A stretch of 64,000 bases of DNA, taken from CAYYFX01 sp046330135 (GTDB lineage Bacteria > ARS69). Positions 33,825-41,236 of the stretch are shown piece after piece. Under the pieces are notes generated by a model. It was not told where the DNA came from. It saw nothing but the letters and a program-made list of their open reading frames with translations, and ran no database searches. Made by a program: the position numbers and the translations under genes. The stretch's first letter is position 1. Each line of letters begins with the position of its first letter. The DNA is taken from assembly GCA_046330135.1 (NCBI GenBank), contig JAXLTI010000003.1:1178001-1242000 (forward strand). The letters are read 5' to 3'.

Positions 33825-33983
33825 TCAGAACAACGTGTAGATGAAGGGAGCCACCGACGTGGAAGTGAAGAGGATGAGCGCGCCGAGCACGACGAGAACG
33901 ACGACGATCGGCGTGAGCCAGAGCTTCTTGCGGCTGCGAAGAAAGCCGAGGAACTCGCGCAGGATTCCGAGTCGGGAGGTCAT
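33825..33983 (-). CDS. DUF5989-family small membrane protein
   Basis: This 52-residue frame is easily missed because of its size. It begins MTSRLGILREFLGFLRSRKK, has one membrane helix at about 22-40 (LTPIVVVLVVLGALILF) and ends VAPFIYTLF. The basic LRSRKK motif before the helix and the APFIYTLF ending are hallmarks of the DUF5989 family. Family members are commonly found beside SxtJ-like membrane proteins and NodU/CmcH-type carbamoyltransferases, as here (SxtJ starts 41 bases upstream). No molecular function is known. A CTCCCG leader gives no clear ribosome binding site, so the small size keeps the confidence moderate. Confidence 0.8.
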   Translation of the reverse strand: MTSRLGILREFLGFLRSRKKLWLTPIVVVLVVLGALILFTSTSVAPFIYTLF

Positions 33984-34023
33984 GACGCCTCGCACGGATG
34001 AGGGGGACCGGCGCCCCCGTGGG

Positions 34024-34425
34024 TCAGTACTGCCTCTCGAGCCGCGACGGGTCGAACGGGCCGTCGTGCCGAACGATCCAGTAGGAGGATCGGGCCCGGT
34101 CGATCTTGCGTTCCAGCGGATCTTTTCCGAGAGCGCGCATGATCACGCCGTAGGGGGTGAAGACGACGAAAAACACGATCGTGAGGAGCAGCCAAGTCAG
34201 CCCGCGCGCCACGCCGCGCGAGACCGGCATCCAGAACCAGTGGATCGGCCGCAGGGCCGCCGGCGCACCGAGCGCCAAGAGAACCAACACCGGCGAGGCG
34301 CCCAGGAACCACGGAACGGGCCCCGTCCGGCCGCGCCACCAGAAGATGGCCGCCCAGATGAGGCACACGCCTGCGAGCGACAGGCCGAAGGTCCGCAGCT
34401 CTTTCCGGTCCGGCTTCGCCGCCAT
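34024..34425 (-). CDS. SxtJ-family membrane protein
   Basis: The 133-residue product has three or four hydrophobic segments and the family-like ending PFDPSRLERQY, with VVFTPYGVIMRALGKDPLERKIDRARSSYW before it. SxtJ-like proteins accompany carbamoyltransferases in saxitoxin and other clusters, but their role is not established. It starts one base after the carbamoyltransferase stop, and DUF5989 follows, so the three form one operon. Confidence 0.85.
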   Translation of the reverse strand: MAAKPDRKELRTFGLSLAGVCLIWAAIFWWRGRTGPVPWFLGASPVLVLLALGAPAALRPIHWFWMPVSRGVARGLTWLLLTIVFFVVFTPYGVIMRALGKDPLERKIDRARSSYWIVRHDGPFDPSRLERQY

Positions 34426-34426
34426 C

Positions 34427-36250
34427 TCAGTCCGCCTCGAACTTGCGTTGCGCGCGCACCCGCTCGATCACCGCGGGATCCTGGTCTTCCTTGCGCAGGA
34501 GGAAGCTCCCCACGAGCAGCACGTCCATCTCCGTTCCGAGGAAGCAATTCCACGCGTCCTCCGGCGTGCAGACGATCGGCTCGCCGCGCACGTTGAAGGA
34601 CGTGTTGATCACGAGCGGACAGCCGGTGCGCTTGCGGAACTCCTCGAGGGTGTCCCAGTACAGGGGATTCGTCTCGCGGTGCACGGTCTGGACGCGCGCG
34701 GAGTAATCCACGTGCGTGATCGCGGGCACGTGGCTTCGCGGCACCTTGAGCAGTTCGATGCCCGTCTTCCGCTCGTCCCCGTTGGTCATCGCCTTGCGGT
34801 GCTCCGCTCGGACGTGCGTGACGAGGAGCATGTACGGGCTCTCGACGCCCTCCTCGAAGACCTCGCCCGCGCGCTCCGCGAGGACGCTCGGCGCGAAGGG
34901 ACGGAACGACTCCCGGTACTTGATCTTGAGGTTCATCCTGGACTGCATCTCGGGGTCGCGGGCGTCGCCGAGGATGGATCGGCTGCCCAGCGCCCGCGGG
35001 CCGAATTCCATCCGTCCCTGGAACCACCCCACGACCTTGCCGCTCTCGAGGACCTGCGCCGCCCGCGTCGCCAGGTCGGCGTCCGCGATCTCCTCGTACT
35101 TCGCTCCGACGCCGCGAAGGAACGTCTCGATCTCCCCGCGCGCGAACTCGGGACCGAGGTAGCTGCCGCGCTGCGCGTCCTGCCGCTTGGGGTCCACGCG
35201 CCGCGGCACGCCGAACTTCCGGTGACTCAGCTCCAGCGCCACGCCGAGCGCGCCGCCGGCGTCGCCGGCCGCGGGCTGGATCCACAGGTTCTCGAAGGGG
35301 CCCTCGCGGAGGATCTCGCCGTTCGCCACGCAGTTCAGCGCCACGCCGCCCGCCATGACGAGGTTCTTCGCGCCCGTCTCCCGGTGGATGTGCCGGGCCA
35401 TGTTCAACATGGCCTCTTCGAGCACGACCTGGATGGAGCGCGCGAGGTCCATCTCCTTCTGGGTCACCCAGGCCTCGGGCGCCTTCGGCGGACCGCCGAA
35501 CAGGCGGTGGAACTTCTCCGACGTCATGCGCAGGCCGTGCGCGTAGTCGAAGTACTCCATGTTCAGCCGGAAGCTCCCGTCGGGCTTGATGTCGATGAGG
35601 TGCTCGCGGATGACGTCGGCGTACTTCGGCTCGCCGTACGGCGCGAGCCCCATGAGCTTGTACTCGCCGGAGTTGACCTTGAAGCCGGTGTAGTACGTGA
35701 ACGCCGAGTAGAGGAGGCCGAGCGAGTGCGGGAAGCGGATCTCGCCGAGGAGATCGATCGAGTTGCCGCGGCCCATGCCCCACGTGGTGGTGGCCCACTC
35801 GCCCACGCCGTCCACGGTGAGGATCGCGGCTTCCTCGAACGGCGAGGGGTAGAAGGCGGAGGCGGCGTGCGAGACGTGGTGCTCGGCGAAGTAGACGGGC
35901 ACCTCCACGCCGAGCTCCTTCTTGATGCGGTCCGGCAGGAAGAGCTTCTCCGTGAGCCAGACCGGCATGGCCGCATGGAACGACCGGAAGCCTCTCGGCG
36001 CGCACGCGAGGTACGTCTCCAGCAGGCGCTCGAACTTGAGGAAGGGCTTGTCGTAGAAGCCGATGGCGTCCAGCTGGTCGGCGCGGATCCCGGCGGTCTT
36101 CAAGCACGACTCGATGGCGTTCTTGGGGAACTCCGGATCGTGCTTCTTCCGCGTGAAGCGCTCTTCCTGGGCGGCCGCGACGATCTCGCCGTCCTGGACG
36201 AGGCAGGCGGCGGCGTCGTGGTACCACGCACTGATGCCGAGGATCTTCAC
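34427..36250 (-). CDS. NodU/CmcH-family O-carbamoyltransferase
   Basis: The 607-residue enzyme should transfer the carbamoyl group of carbamoyl phosphate, through a carbamoyl-adenylate, to a hydroxyl of a sugar or natural product. The N-terminal kinase-like fold shows GISAWYHDAAACLV, the metal-binding HHVSH (124-128), DGVGEWATT (147-155) and MAGGVALNCVANG. The C-terminal part has GWFQGRMEFGPRALGSRSILGDAR and CPLVINTSFNVRGEPIV, both typical of the family. No glycosyltransferases or polyketide genes surround it, so the acceptor is unknown. The SxtJ and DUF5989 genes downstream are its usual partners. Confidence 0.93.
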   Translation of the reverse strand: MKILGISAWYHDAAACLVQDGEIVAAAQEERFTRKKHDPEFPKNAIESCLKTAGIRADQLDAIGFYDKPFLKFERLLETYLACAPRGFRSFHAAMPVWLTEKLFLPDRIKKELGVEVPVYFAEHHVSHAASAFYPSPFEEAAILTVDGVGEWATTTWGMGRGNSIDLLGEIRFPHSLGLLYSAFTYYTGFKVNSGEYKLMGLAPYGEPKYADVIREHLIDIKPDGSFRLNMEYFDYAHGLRMTSEKFHRLFGGPPKAPEAWVTQKEMDLARSIQVVLEEAMLNMARHIHRETGAKNLVMAGGVALNCVANGEILREGPFENLWIQPAAGDAGGALGVALELSHRKFGVPRRVDPKRQDAQRGSYLGPEFARGEIETFLRGVGAKYEEIADADLATRAAQVLESGKVVGWFQGRMEFGPRALGSRSILGDARDPEMQSRMNLKIKYRESFRPFAPSVLAERAGEVFEEGVESPYMLLVTHVRAEHRKAMTNGDERKTGIELLKVPRSHVPAITHVDYSARVQTVHRETNPLYWDTLEEFRKRTGCPLVINTSFNVRGEPIVCTPEDAWNCFLGTEMDVLLVGSFLLRKEDQDPAVIERVRAQRKFEAD

Positions 36251-36313
36251 CGCGCGACCATCCGGGGAGAGTGGTGCAAGTTCTGGAAGCTCCAGCAGTT
36301 GCAGGTCGATCAG

Positions 36314-36341
36314 CGTATCACGGACGAAATCGGGTCGTCAA
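36314..36341 (-). promoter_or_regulatory. candidate promoter for the carbamoyltransferase operon
   Basis: On the minus strand TTGACG (36336-36341), 16 bases, GATACG (36314-36319); ATACGC one base on gives a 17-base spacer. It lies about 65 bases before the carbamoyltransferase ATG. Confidence 0.45.
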
Positions 36342-36529
36342 CGACCTCCCTCGCTCGGCGCCGGTCGGCGTGGTCCACGCGCCCCGCCTCGACGCGGGGC
36401 CGCCGGCGCCCGTGGGCCGGGGGTCGGGAGCGGCCGGCACGGCCGCGTGACCGGCCCTTGCCGGGGCTCGCCGCCGCTGGCACCCTGCAGGTGACCGATA
36501 CCGTGCCCGCGCCCGGAAAGGAGAGTTCC

Positions 36530-37066
36530 GTGAAAGACGTCGTGCAGCAGCTGTGGCCCGAGCTGGAATGGATCCGCGATCCGGAGCTGAGGGCGGCGAC
36601 GGAGAAGACCTGGGAAGTCGCGCTCTCGCGGAGCCCGCTCGATCCGCAGGATCTCCTGACGATCCCGTTCACGCTCCTCGTCAAGGACCTCGACGTCACG
36701 TTCATGGAGCACAAGCGCGCGGTGGTGCACATCGCGCGGCGGGCCGCGGAGGCGATGAAGGAGTTCTTCGGCCCCAAGCTCCCGATCGACCTGGACGTTG
36801 TGATCGCGGGCGCCATCCTCGCGGACGTGGGCAAGGTCCTCGAGTACGAGAAGACCGGGGGCAAGGCGACGCAGTCGCGGCGGGGTGGCCTGCTCCGCCA
36901 TCCGTTCACCGGGGTCGCGGTCGCGATGGAATGCGGCGTGCCGGACGAGGTATGCCACGTGATCGCCGCGCACGCGGCGGAGGGGGATCACGTGAAGCGG
37001 ACGACCGAAGCGTGGATCGTCCACCACGCGGACTTCATGGCGTTCCTGCCCTTCAAGAACCGGTAG
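36530..37066 (+). CDS. HD-domain-like protein lacking the histidine of the HD pair
   Basis: The 178-residue product follows the HD phosphohydrolase fold: an early histidine region (FMEHKRAVVHIARR, 59-71), the metal-binding segment near 95-101, then RHPFTGVAVA (His124), IAAHAAEG (His148) and VHHADFMAF (His165, His166, Asp168). The central segment reads ILADVGK, where related enzymes have (L/I)HDVGK, so the metal-binding His is Ala98 while Asp99 is kept. Activity may therefore be altered or lost. The GTG start has AAAGGAG seven bases upstream. It is the first of three genes spaced closely with the M42-like peptidase and the receiver-PPDK fusion. Confidence 0.8.
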   Translation: MKDVVQQLWPELEWIRDPELRAATEKTWEVALSRSPLDPQDLLTIPFTLLVKDLDVTFMEHKRAVVHIARRAAEAMKEFFGPKLPIDLDVVIAGAILADVGKVLEYEKTGGKATQSRRGGLLRHPFTGVAVAMECGVPDEVCHVIAAHAAEGDHVKRTTEAWIVHHADFMAFLPFKNR

Positions 37067-37073
37067 CGTCGAG

Positions 37074-38261
37074 GTGACGGCGCGCGCGGCGGAGAAGCGC
37101 TGGCTGAAGATCGCGAGCGGCGTGGCCTCGTGTCCCACCGCGACGTACCTGGAGCACGCCCCGGCCGCCTGGATCCGCGCCTTCGTCCGGCGACGCCCCG
37201 CGCTCGCGATCTCGGAGGACGCGTACGGCAACCTGCTCGTGCGGTATCCCGCGGGGCGCCCGCCGCGGTCCGCGCCGCTCGCGCTCGTCGCCCACCTCGA
37301 CCATCCGGGATTCGTCGTGCAGCGCGTCTACGAACGGCGCGTGGACCTCGAGTTTCGCGGCGGTGTGCGCCGGCGTCACGCGCGCCCGGGGACGCGCGTC
37401 GAGTTCTTCCGCGTCGGCAGGACCGCGCCGATCGGTCGAGGCGTCCTCTTGCGCGTGCGATCGTCGGAGCGCGGAACCGAGTGGCTGGGCGGCGCCACGG
37501 CACGCCTGGTGCAAGGGCGGGTGGAGGAAGGCGGCTTCGCGATGTGGGCGCTTCCCGCTCTGAGGATCCATCGCGGCACGATCGTCGGCCGCGCGCTCGA
37601 CGATCTCCTGGGTGCCGCCGCGGCCCTCGCCGCGCTCGACGAGATCGCCCGGCGCCGACCGCGCGGCGTGCACGTCCTGGCGCTCTTCACTCGCGCCGAG
37701 GAAGTGGGATTCCACGGAGCGTTGGCGGCGCTGCGCGCGCGCACCGTGCCGCACGACGCCCGCGTGCTCTCGCTGGAGACGTCGCGCGCGCTGAGCTACA
37801 CGCCGCTCGGCTCGGGCGTGATCGTCCGGGTCGGGGACGCTCGTTCCCTCTTCCACGCGCCGCTGACGGACGTGATCGTCCGCGAGGCGCGCGCCCTCGC
37901 CGCGGCCGATCGCGGCTTCCGCTTCCAGCGGCGCCTCATGGACGGCGGCTCGTGCGAGGCCACGCCGTTCTGCGCGGACGGATACGCGGCGGGCGGGCTG
38001 TGCGTGCCGCTCGGCAACTACCACAACCAACGCGGCCTCGACGGCGGCCGGCCCGGGATCGGCGCGGAGCACGTGCGCACGAGAGACTTCCGCTCGGAGG
38101 TGCAGCTCCTCGTCCGGCTCGCGGAGAGCTCCGCCCGCCTGGGCGCCCTGGAGCGGGAATCCCGCGATTGGCTCGTCGCCGCGACGGACCGGGCGGTCCG
38201 CTCGCTCGACGCATCCCCCCGTCTCGATGCCCGGCCGGCCCCGAGAGGGCGCAGACGATGA
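37074..38261 (+). CDS. M42/M20-like metallopeptidase
   Basis: The 395-residue product keeps the main features of co-catalytic zinc peptidases: AHLDHPGF (first histidine), RALDDLLGAA (bridging aspartate), FTRAEEVGFHG (glutamate pair), LETSRA, and the late CVPLGNYHNQRG histidine. It differs strongly from the canonical M42 protein at 24603. The chain has an Arg-rich C-terminus without motif. The GTG start lies seven bases after the HD-like gene, and its stop overlaps the ATG of the next gene, so the three are translated as a unit. Substrate unknown. Confidence 0.82.
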   Translation: MTARAAEKRWLKIASGVASCPTATYLEHAPAAWIRAFVRRRPALAISEDAYGNLLVRYPAGRPPRSAPLALVAHLDHPGFVVQRVYERRVDLEFRGGVRRRHARPGTRVEFFRVGRTAPIGRGVLLRVRSSERGTEWLGGATARLVQGRVEEGGFAMWALPALRIHRGTIVGRALDDLLGAAAALAALDEIARRRPRGVHVLALFTRAEEVGFHGALAALRARTVPHDARVLSLETSRALSYTPLGSGVIVRVGDARSLFHAPLTDVIVREARALAAADRGFRFQRRLMDGGSCEATPFCADGYAAGGLCVPLGNYHNQRGLDGGRPGIGAEHVRTRDFRSEVQLLVRLAESSARLGALERESRDWLVAATDRAVRSLDASPRLDARPAPRGRRR

Positions 38262-41236
38262 GCCGGCAGAGGGTGCTGGACCGCGTCGTGGAGTCGTACA
38301 CGCGCGGCAACGTGTCCTTCGAGTCGCTGCGCCCCCACACCGTGCGCGACATCCTGCTCGTGGCCAGCCTCTACGACTCCTATACGCTCGCGGAAGACGG
38401 GCGGCTGACCGAGCGCATCTTCGGCGCGTTCCACGACCTCTCGCTCTCGGGCCCCGCCTACCTCACGCGGGTGGCCACCGCGGCGGAGGCGCTCGAGCTG
38501 CTGAGGGTCCGCCGCTTCGACGTCGTGATCACGATGGCGCGCATCGGCGACCTCTCGGTGCAGGAGTTCGGGGAGAAGGCGAAGCGGATGCAGCCCGGAC
38601 TGCCCGTGTACCTCATGACCTACGACACGCGGGAGCTCGGGTTCTTCGAGGGCAAGGTTCCCGTCGTTCGGGGCATCGACAAGATCTTCGTGTGGCGCGG
38701 TGACGTCCGTCTCTTCCTCGCCGTGATCAAGCTCACGGAGGACCGGCTGAACGTGGAGCACGACGTCGCGGTCGGGGAGGTGCGCGTGGTCATCCTCGTC
38801 GAGGACAGCATCCCGTTCTACTCGTCGTATCTGCCGCTCCTCTTCGAAGAGATCATGAAGCAGACCGCGTCCTTCATCCACGAGGGCGTCAACGTCACGC
38901 AGAAGCTCCTGCGCATGCGCGCACGGCCGAAGATCCTCCACGCCACGACGTACGAGGAGGCGTGGGAGCTCTACCAGGACTTCCGGGAGGTCGTGCTCGG
39001 CGTGATCTCCGACGTGCGGTTCCCGCGCGGCGGCCGGCTGGACCCCGAGGCGGGCGTGGAGCTGATCCGCAACATCCGCGCCCTCGACCCTTATGCGCCG
39101 CTCGTCCTTCAGTCCTCCGAAGAGAGCTTCCGCGAGGTCGCCACGGCGGCGGGGGCGACGTTCCTGCACAAGAGATCGCCGACCCTCCTGCACGACTTCC
39201 GCCAGTTCATGCTCGACAACATGGGCTTCGGCGACTTCGTGTTCCGCCTGCCCGACGGCACCGAGGTGGCGCGGGCCAGCGACATCTCGTCCATGGTGCA
39301 GGCGCTCGGGACCGTGCCCGGCGAGTCGCTCCGGTTCCACGGCCAGCTCAATCACTTCTCGAGCTGGCTGATGGCGCGCACCGAGTTCGCGGCCGCCAAC
39401 GCGCTGCGCTACAAGCGCGTGAGCGACTTCGCCACCCTGGAGGACCTGCGCGACTTCCTGAAGGAGACGCTGCTCACCTACCGCGAGCGCACGCGGCGCG
39501 GCCTCGTGGAGGACTTCGATCCCGCGCGCTTCGATGCCGGCAGCCACTTCGTCCGGATCGGCGGCGGGTCGCTGGGCGGCAAGGGGCGCGGCCTCGCGTT
39601 CACGCACGAGCTGCTGACCCGCCACGACGTGGAGGGCCTCTTCCCCGGGCTCCGTCTCTTCGTGCCGCCGACCGCGGTGCTCGGGACCGATGTCTTCGAT
39701 CGATTCCTGGAGCACAACAGCCTCACCGGACTCGCGCTCCGCGAGGACGACGACGCGGAGATCGCGCGGAGCTTCCTCGCCGCGCAGATGCCGAAGGAGG
39801 CCGTCTCGGACCTCGCCGCGTTCCTCGAGCGCGTCCAGTACCCGATCGCGGTGCGCTCCTCCGGTCTGCTCGAGGATTCGCACCTGCAGCCCTTCGCCGG
39901 GGTCTACTCCACCGTCATGCTGCCGAACGTCCACCGCGATCGCGAGGTGCGCTTGCAGCAGCTGCTGGACGCCGTGAAGTACATCTACGCGTCGACGTTC
40001 TTCCGCGCGGCGAAGGCATACATCGCCTCGACGCCGAATCGCATGGAAGAGGAGAAGATGGCCGTCGTGGTGCAGCGGATCGTGGGACGGCGCTGCGGGG
40101 ACTACGTCTATCCGCACGTCTCCGGCGTCGCGGCGTCGGTCAATTACTACCCCGTGCATCCGCTGCGACCGGAAGACGGCATCGCGAGCATCGCGTTGGG
40201 CCTGGGCAAGACGGTCGTGGAGGGAGGGAGGGCGCTCCGCTTCGCGCCGGCGCGTCCGGAGTCGCTGCCGTGGTTCTCCACCGCCGCCGACGTGCTGGAG
40301 AACGCGCAACGCTCGTTCTGGGCGCTCGATGTGTCCCGGCCGGTCGATCTCACCAAGCCGGACTCGAATCTCGTCCGGCTCGACCTCGCGGCGGCGGAGG
40401 AGCACGGGATGCTGTGGCCCGTGGGCTCCACGTACGTGCCGGAGGACGAGCAGGTCGTCGACGGGGTCTCGCGCGAGGGCGTTCGTCTCGTGACGTTCGC
40501 GCCGCTCTTGAAGGGGCAGGTGGTGCCGTTCGCGGAGCCGATCCAGCTCCTGCTCGATCTCGGTACGCGGGGCCTCTCCGGGCCGGTCGAGATCGAGTTC
40601 GCCATGGACCTGTCGCCGGAGCCGGAGGGGCCGCGCGACTTCGCGTTCCTGCAGATCCGCCCGCTCGCCGTCGTGGACACCGGCGAAGATCGCGGGCTCA
40701 CGGGGTTCGAGGAGGCGGAAGTGCTCGTGCGCTCGCGCAACGCGCTCGGGCACGGACGCATCGCCGACGTCCGCGACGTCGTCACCGTGCGGCGGGATTC
40801 GTTCCAGCGGGAGCGCACGATCGAGATCGCTGCGGAGGTCGGGCGGATGAACGAGCGGCTCGTGGAGGAGGGGCGGCCGTATCTCCTGATCGGTCCCGGG
40901 CGATGGGGCACCGCGGATCGCTGGCTCGGCATCCCCGTCGCGTGGCACGACATCTCCGGAGCGCGCGTGATCCTCGAGCGCGACCTCTCGGACGTCGTCG
41001 TGGAGCCGAGCCAGGGCACGCACTTCTTCCAGAACATGACGAGCTACGGCATCGGCTATCTGCACGTCCACGCGCGCGAGGGCGGCTTCCTCGACGAGGA
41101 CTGGCTCGAGTCCAGGCCCGTGCACGAGGAGACGCGCTGGCTCCGGCACGTCCGGCTGGCCGAGCCGCTCGAAGTGCTGATCGACGGCCGGCGTCGCGAA
41201 GGCGTGGTGCTGAAGCGCGCGTGGCAGCCGGCCTAG
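38258..41236 (+). CDS. two receiver-like domains fused to a PEP/pyruvate-binding (PPDK_N) ATP-grasp domain
   Basis: The 992-residue product begins with two response-regulator-like domains. The first (about 25-155) lacks a convincing phosphoacceptor (FDVVITMARIGDLS). The second (about 175-330) has ILVEDSIPFY and VISDVRFPRGG, where a receiver Asp is expected. From about 435 it is a PPDK N-terminal nucleotide-binding domain: GGGSLGGKGRGLAF, PIAVRSSGLLEDSHLQPFAGVYSTVML near 528, GLGKTVVEGG near 648 and LQIRPLAVVD near 797. The C-terminal 175 residues hold LIGPGRWGTADRWLG and PSQGTHFFQN. The swivelling phosphohistidine domain and PEP barrel of true PEP synthase or PPDK are absent. It may be a signal-controlled ATP-dependent phosphotransferase with unknown target. 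The ATG overlaps the preceding stop. Confidence 0.8.
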   Translation: MSRQRVLDRVVESYTRGNVSFESLRPHTVRDILLVASLYDSYTLAEDGRLTERIFGAFHDLSLSGPAYLTRVATAAEALELLRVRRFDVVITMARIGDLSVQEFGEKAKRMQPGLPVYLMTYDTRELGFFEGKVPVVRGIDKIFVWRGDVRLFLAVIKLTEDRLNVEHDVAVGEVRVVILVEDSIPFYSSYLPLLFEEIMKQTASFIHEGVNVTQKLLRMRARPKILHATTYEEAWELYQDFREVVLGVISDVRFPRGGRLDPEAGVELIRNIRALDPYAPLVLQSSEESFREVATAAGATFLHKRSPTLLHDFRQFMLDNMGFGDFVFRLPDGTEVARASDISSMVQALGTVPGESLRFHGQLNHFSSWLMARTEFAAANALRYKRVSDFATLEDLRDFLKETLLTYRERTRRGLVEDFDPARFDAGSHFVRIGGGSLGGKGRGLAFTHELLTRHDVEGLFPGLRLFVPPTAVLGTDVFDRFLEHNSLTGLALREDDDAEIARSFLAAQMPKEAVSDLAAFLERVQYPIAVRSSGLLEDSHLQPFAGVYSTVMLPNVHRDREVRLQQLLDAVKYIYASTFFRAAKAYIASTPNRMEEEKMAVVVQRIVGRRCGDYVYPHVSGVAASVNYYPVHPLRPEDGIASIALGLGKTVVEGGRALRFAPARPESLPWFSTAADVLENAQRSFWALDVSRPVDLTKPDSNLVRLDLAAAEEHGMLWPVGSTYVPEDEQVVDGVSREGVRLVTFAPLLKGQVVPFAEPIQLLLDLGTRGLSGPVEIEFAMDLSPEPEGPRDFAFLQIRPLAVVDTGEDRGLTGFEEAEVLVRSRNALGHGRIADVRDVVTVRRDSFQRERTIEIAAEVGRMNERLVEEGRPYLLIGPGRWGTADRWLGIPVAWHDISGARVILERDLSDVVVEPSQGTHFFQNMTSYGIGYLHVHAREGGFLDEDWLESRPVHEETRWLRHVRLAEPLEVLIDGRRREGVVLKRAWQPA

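Noticed and set aside
36511..36524. TGGCAC followed by CCTGCAGG before the HD-like gene, suggesting a sigma54 promoter
   Set aside because: The sequence lacks TTGC at the required spacing after TGGCAC (five bases are followed by AGG), so it does not fit the -24/-12 consensus.
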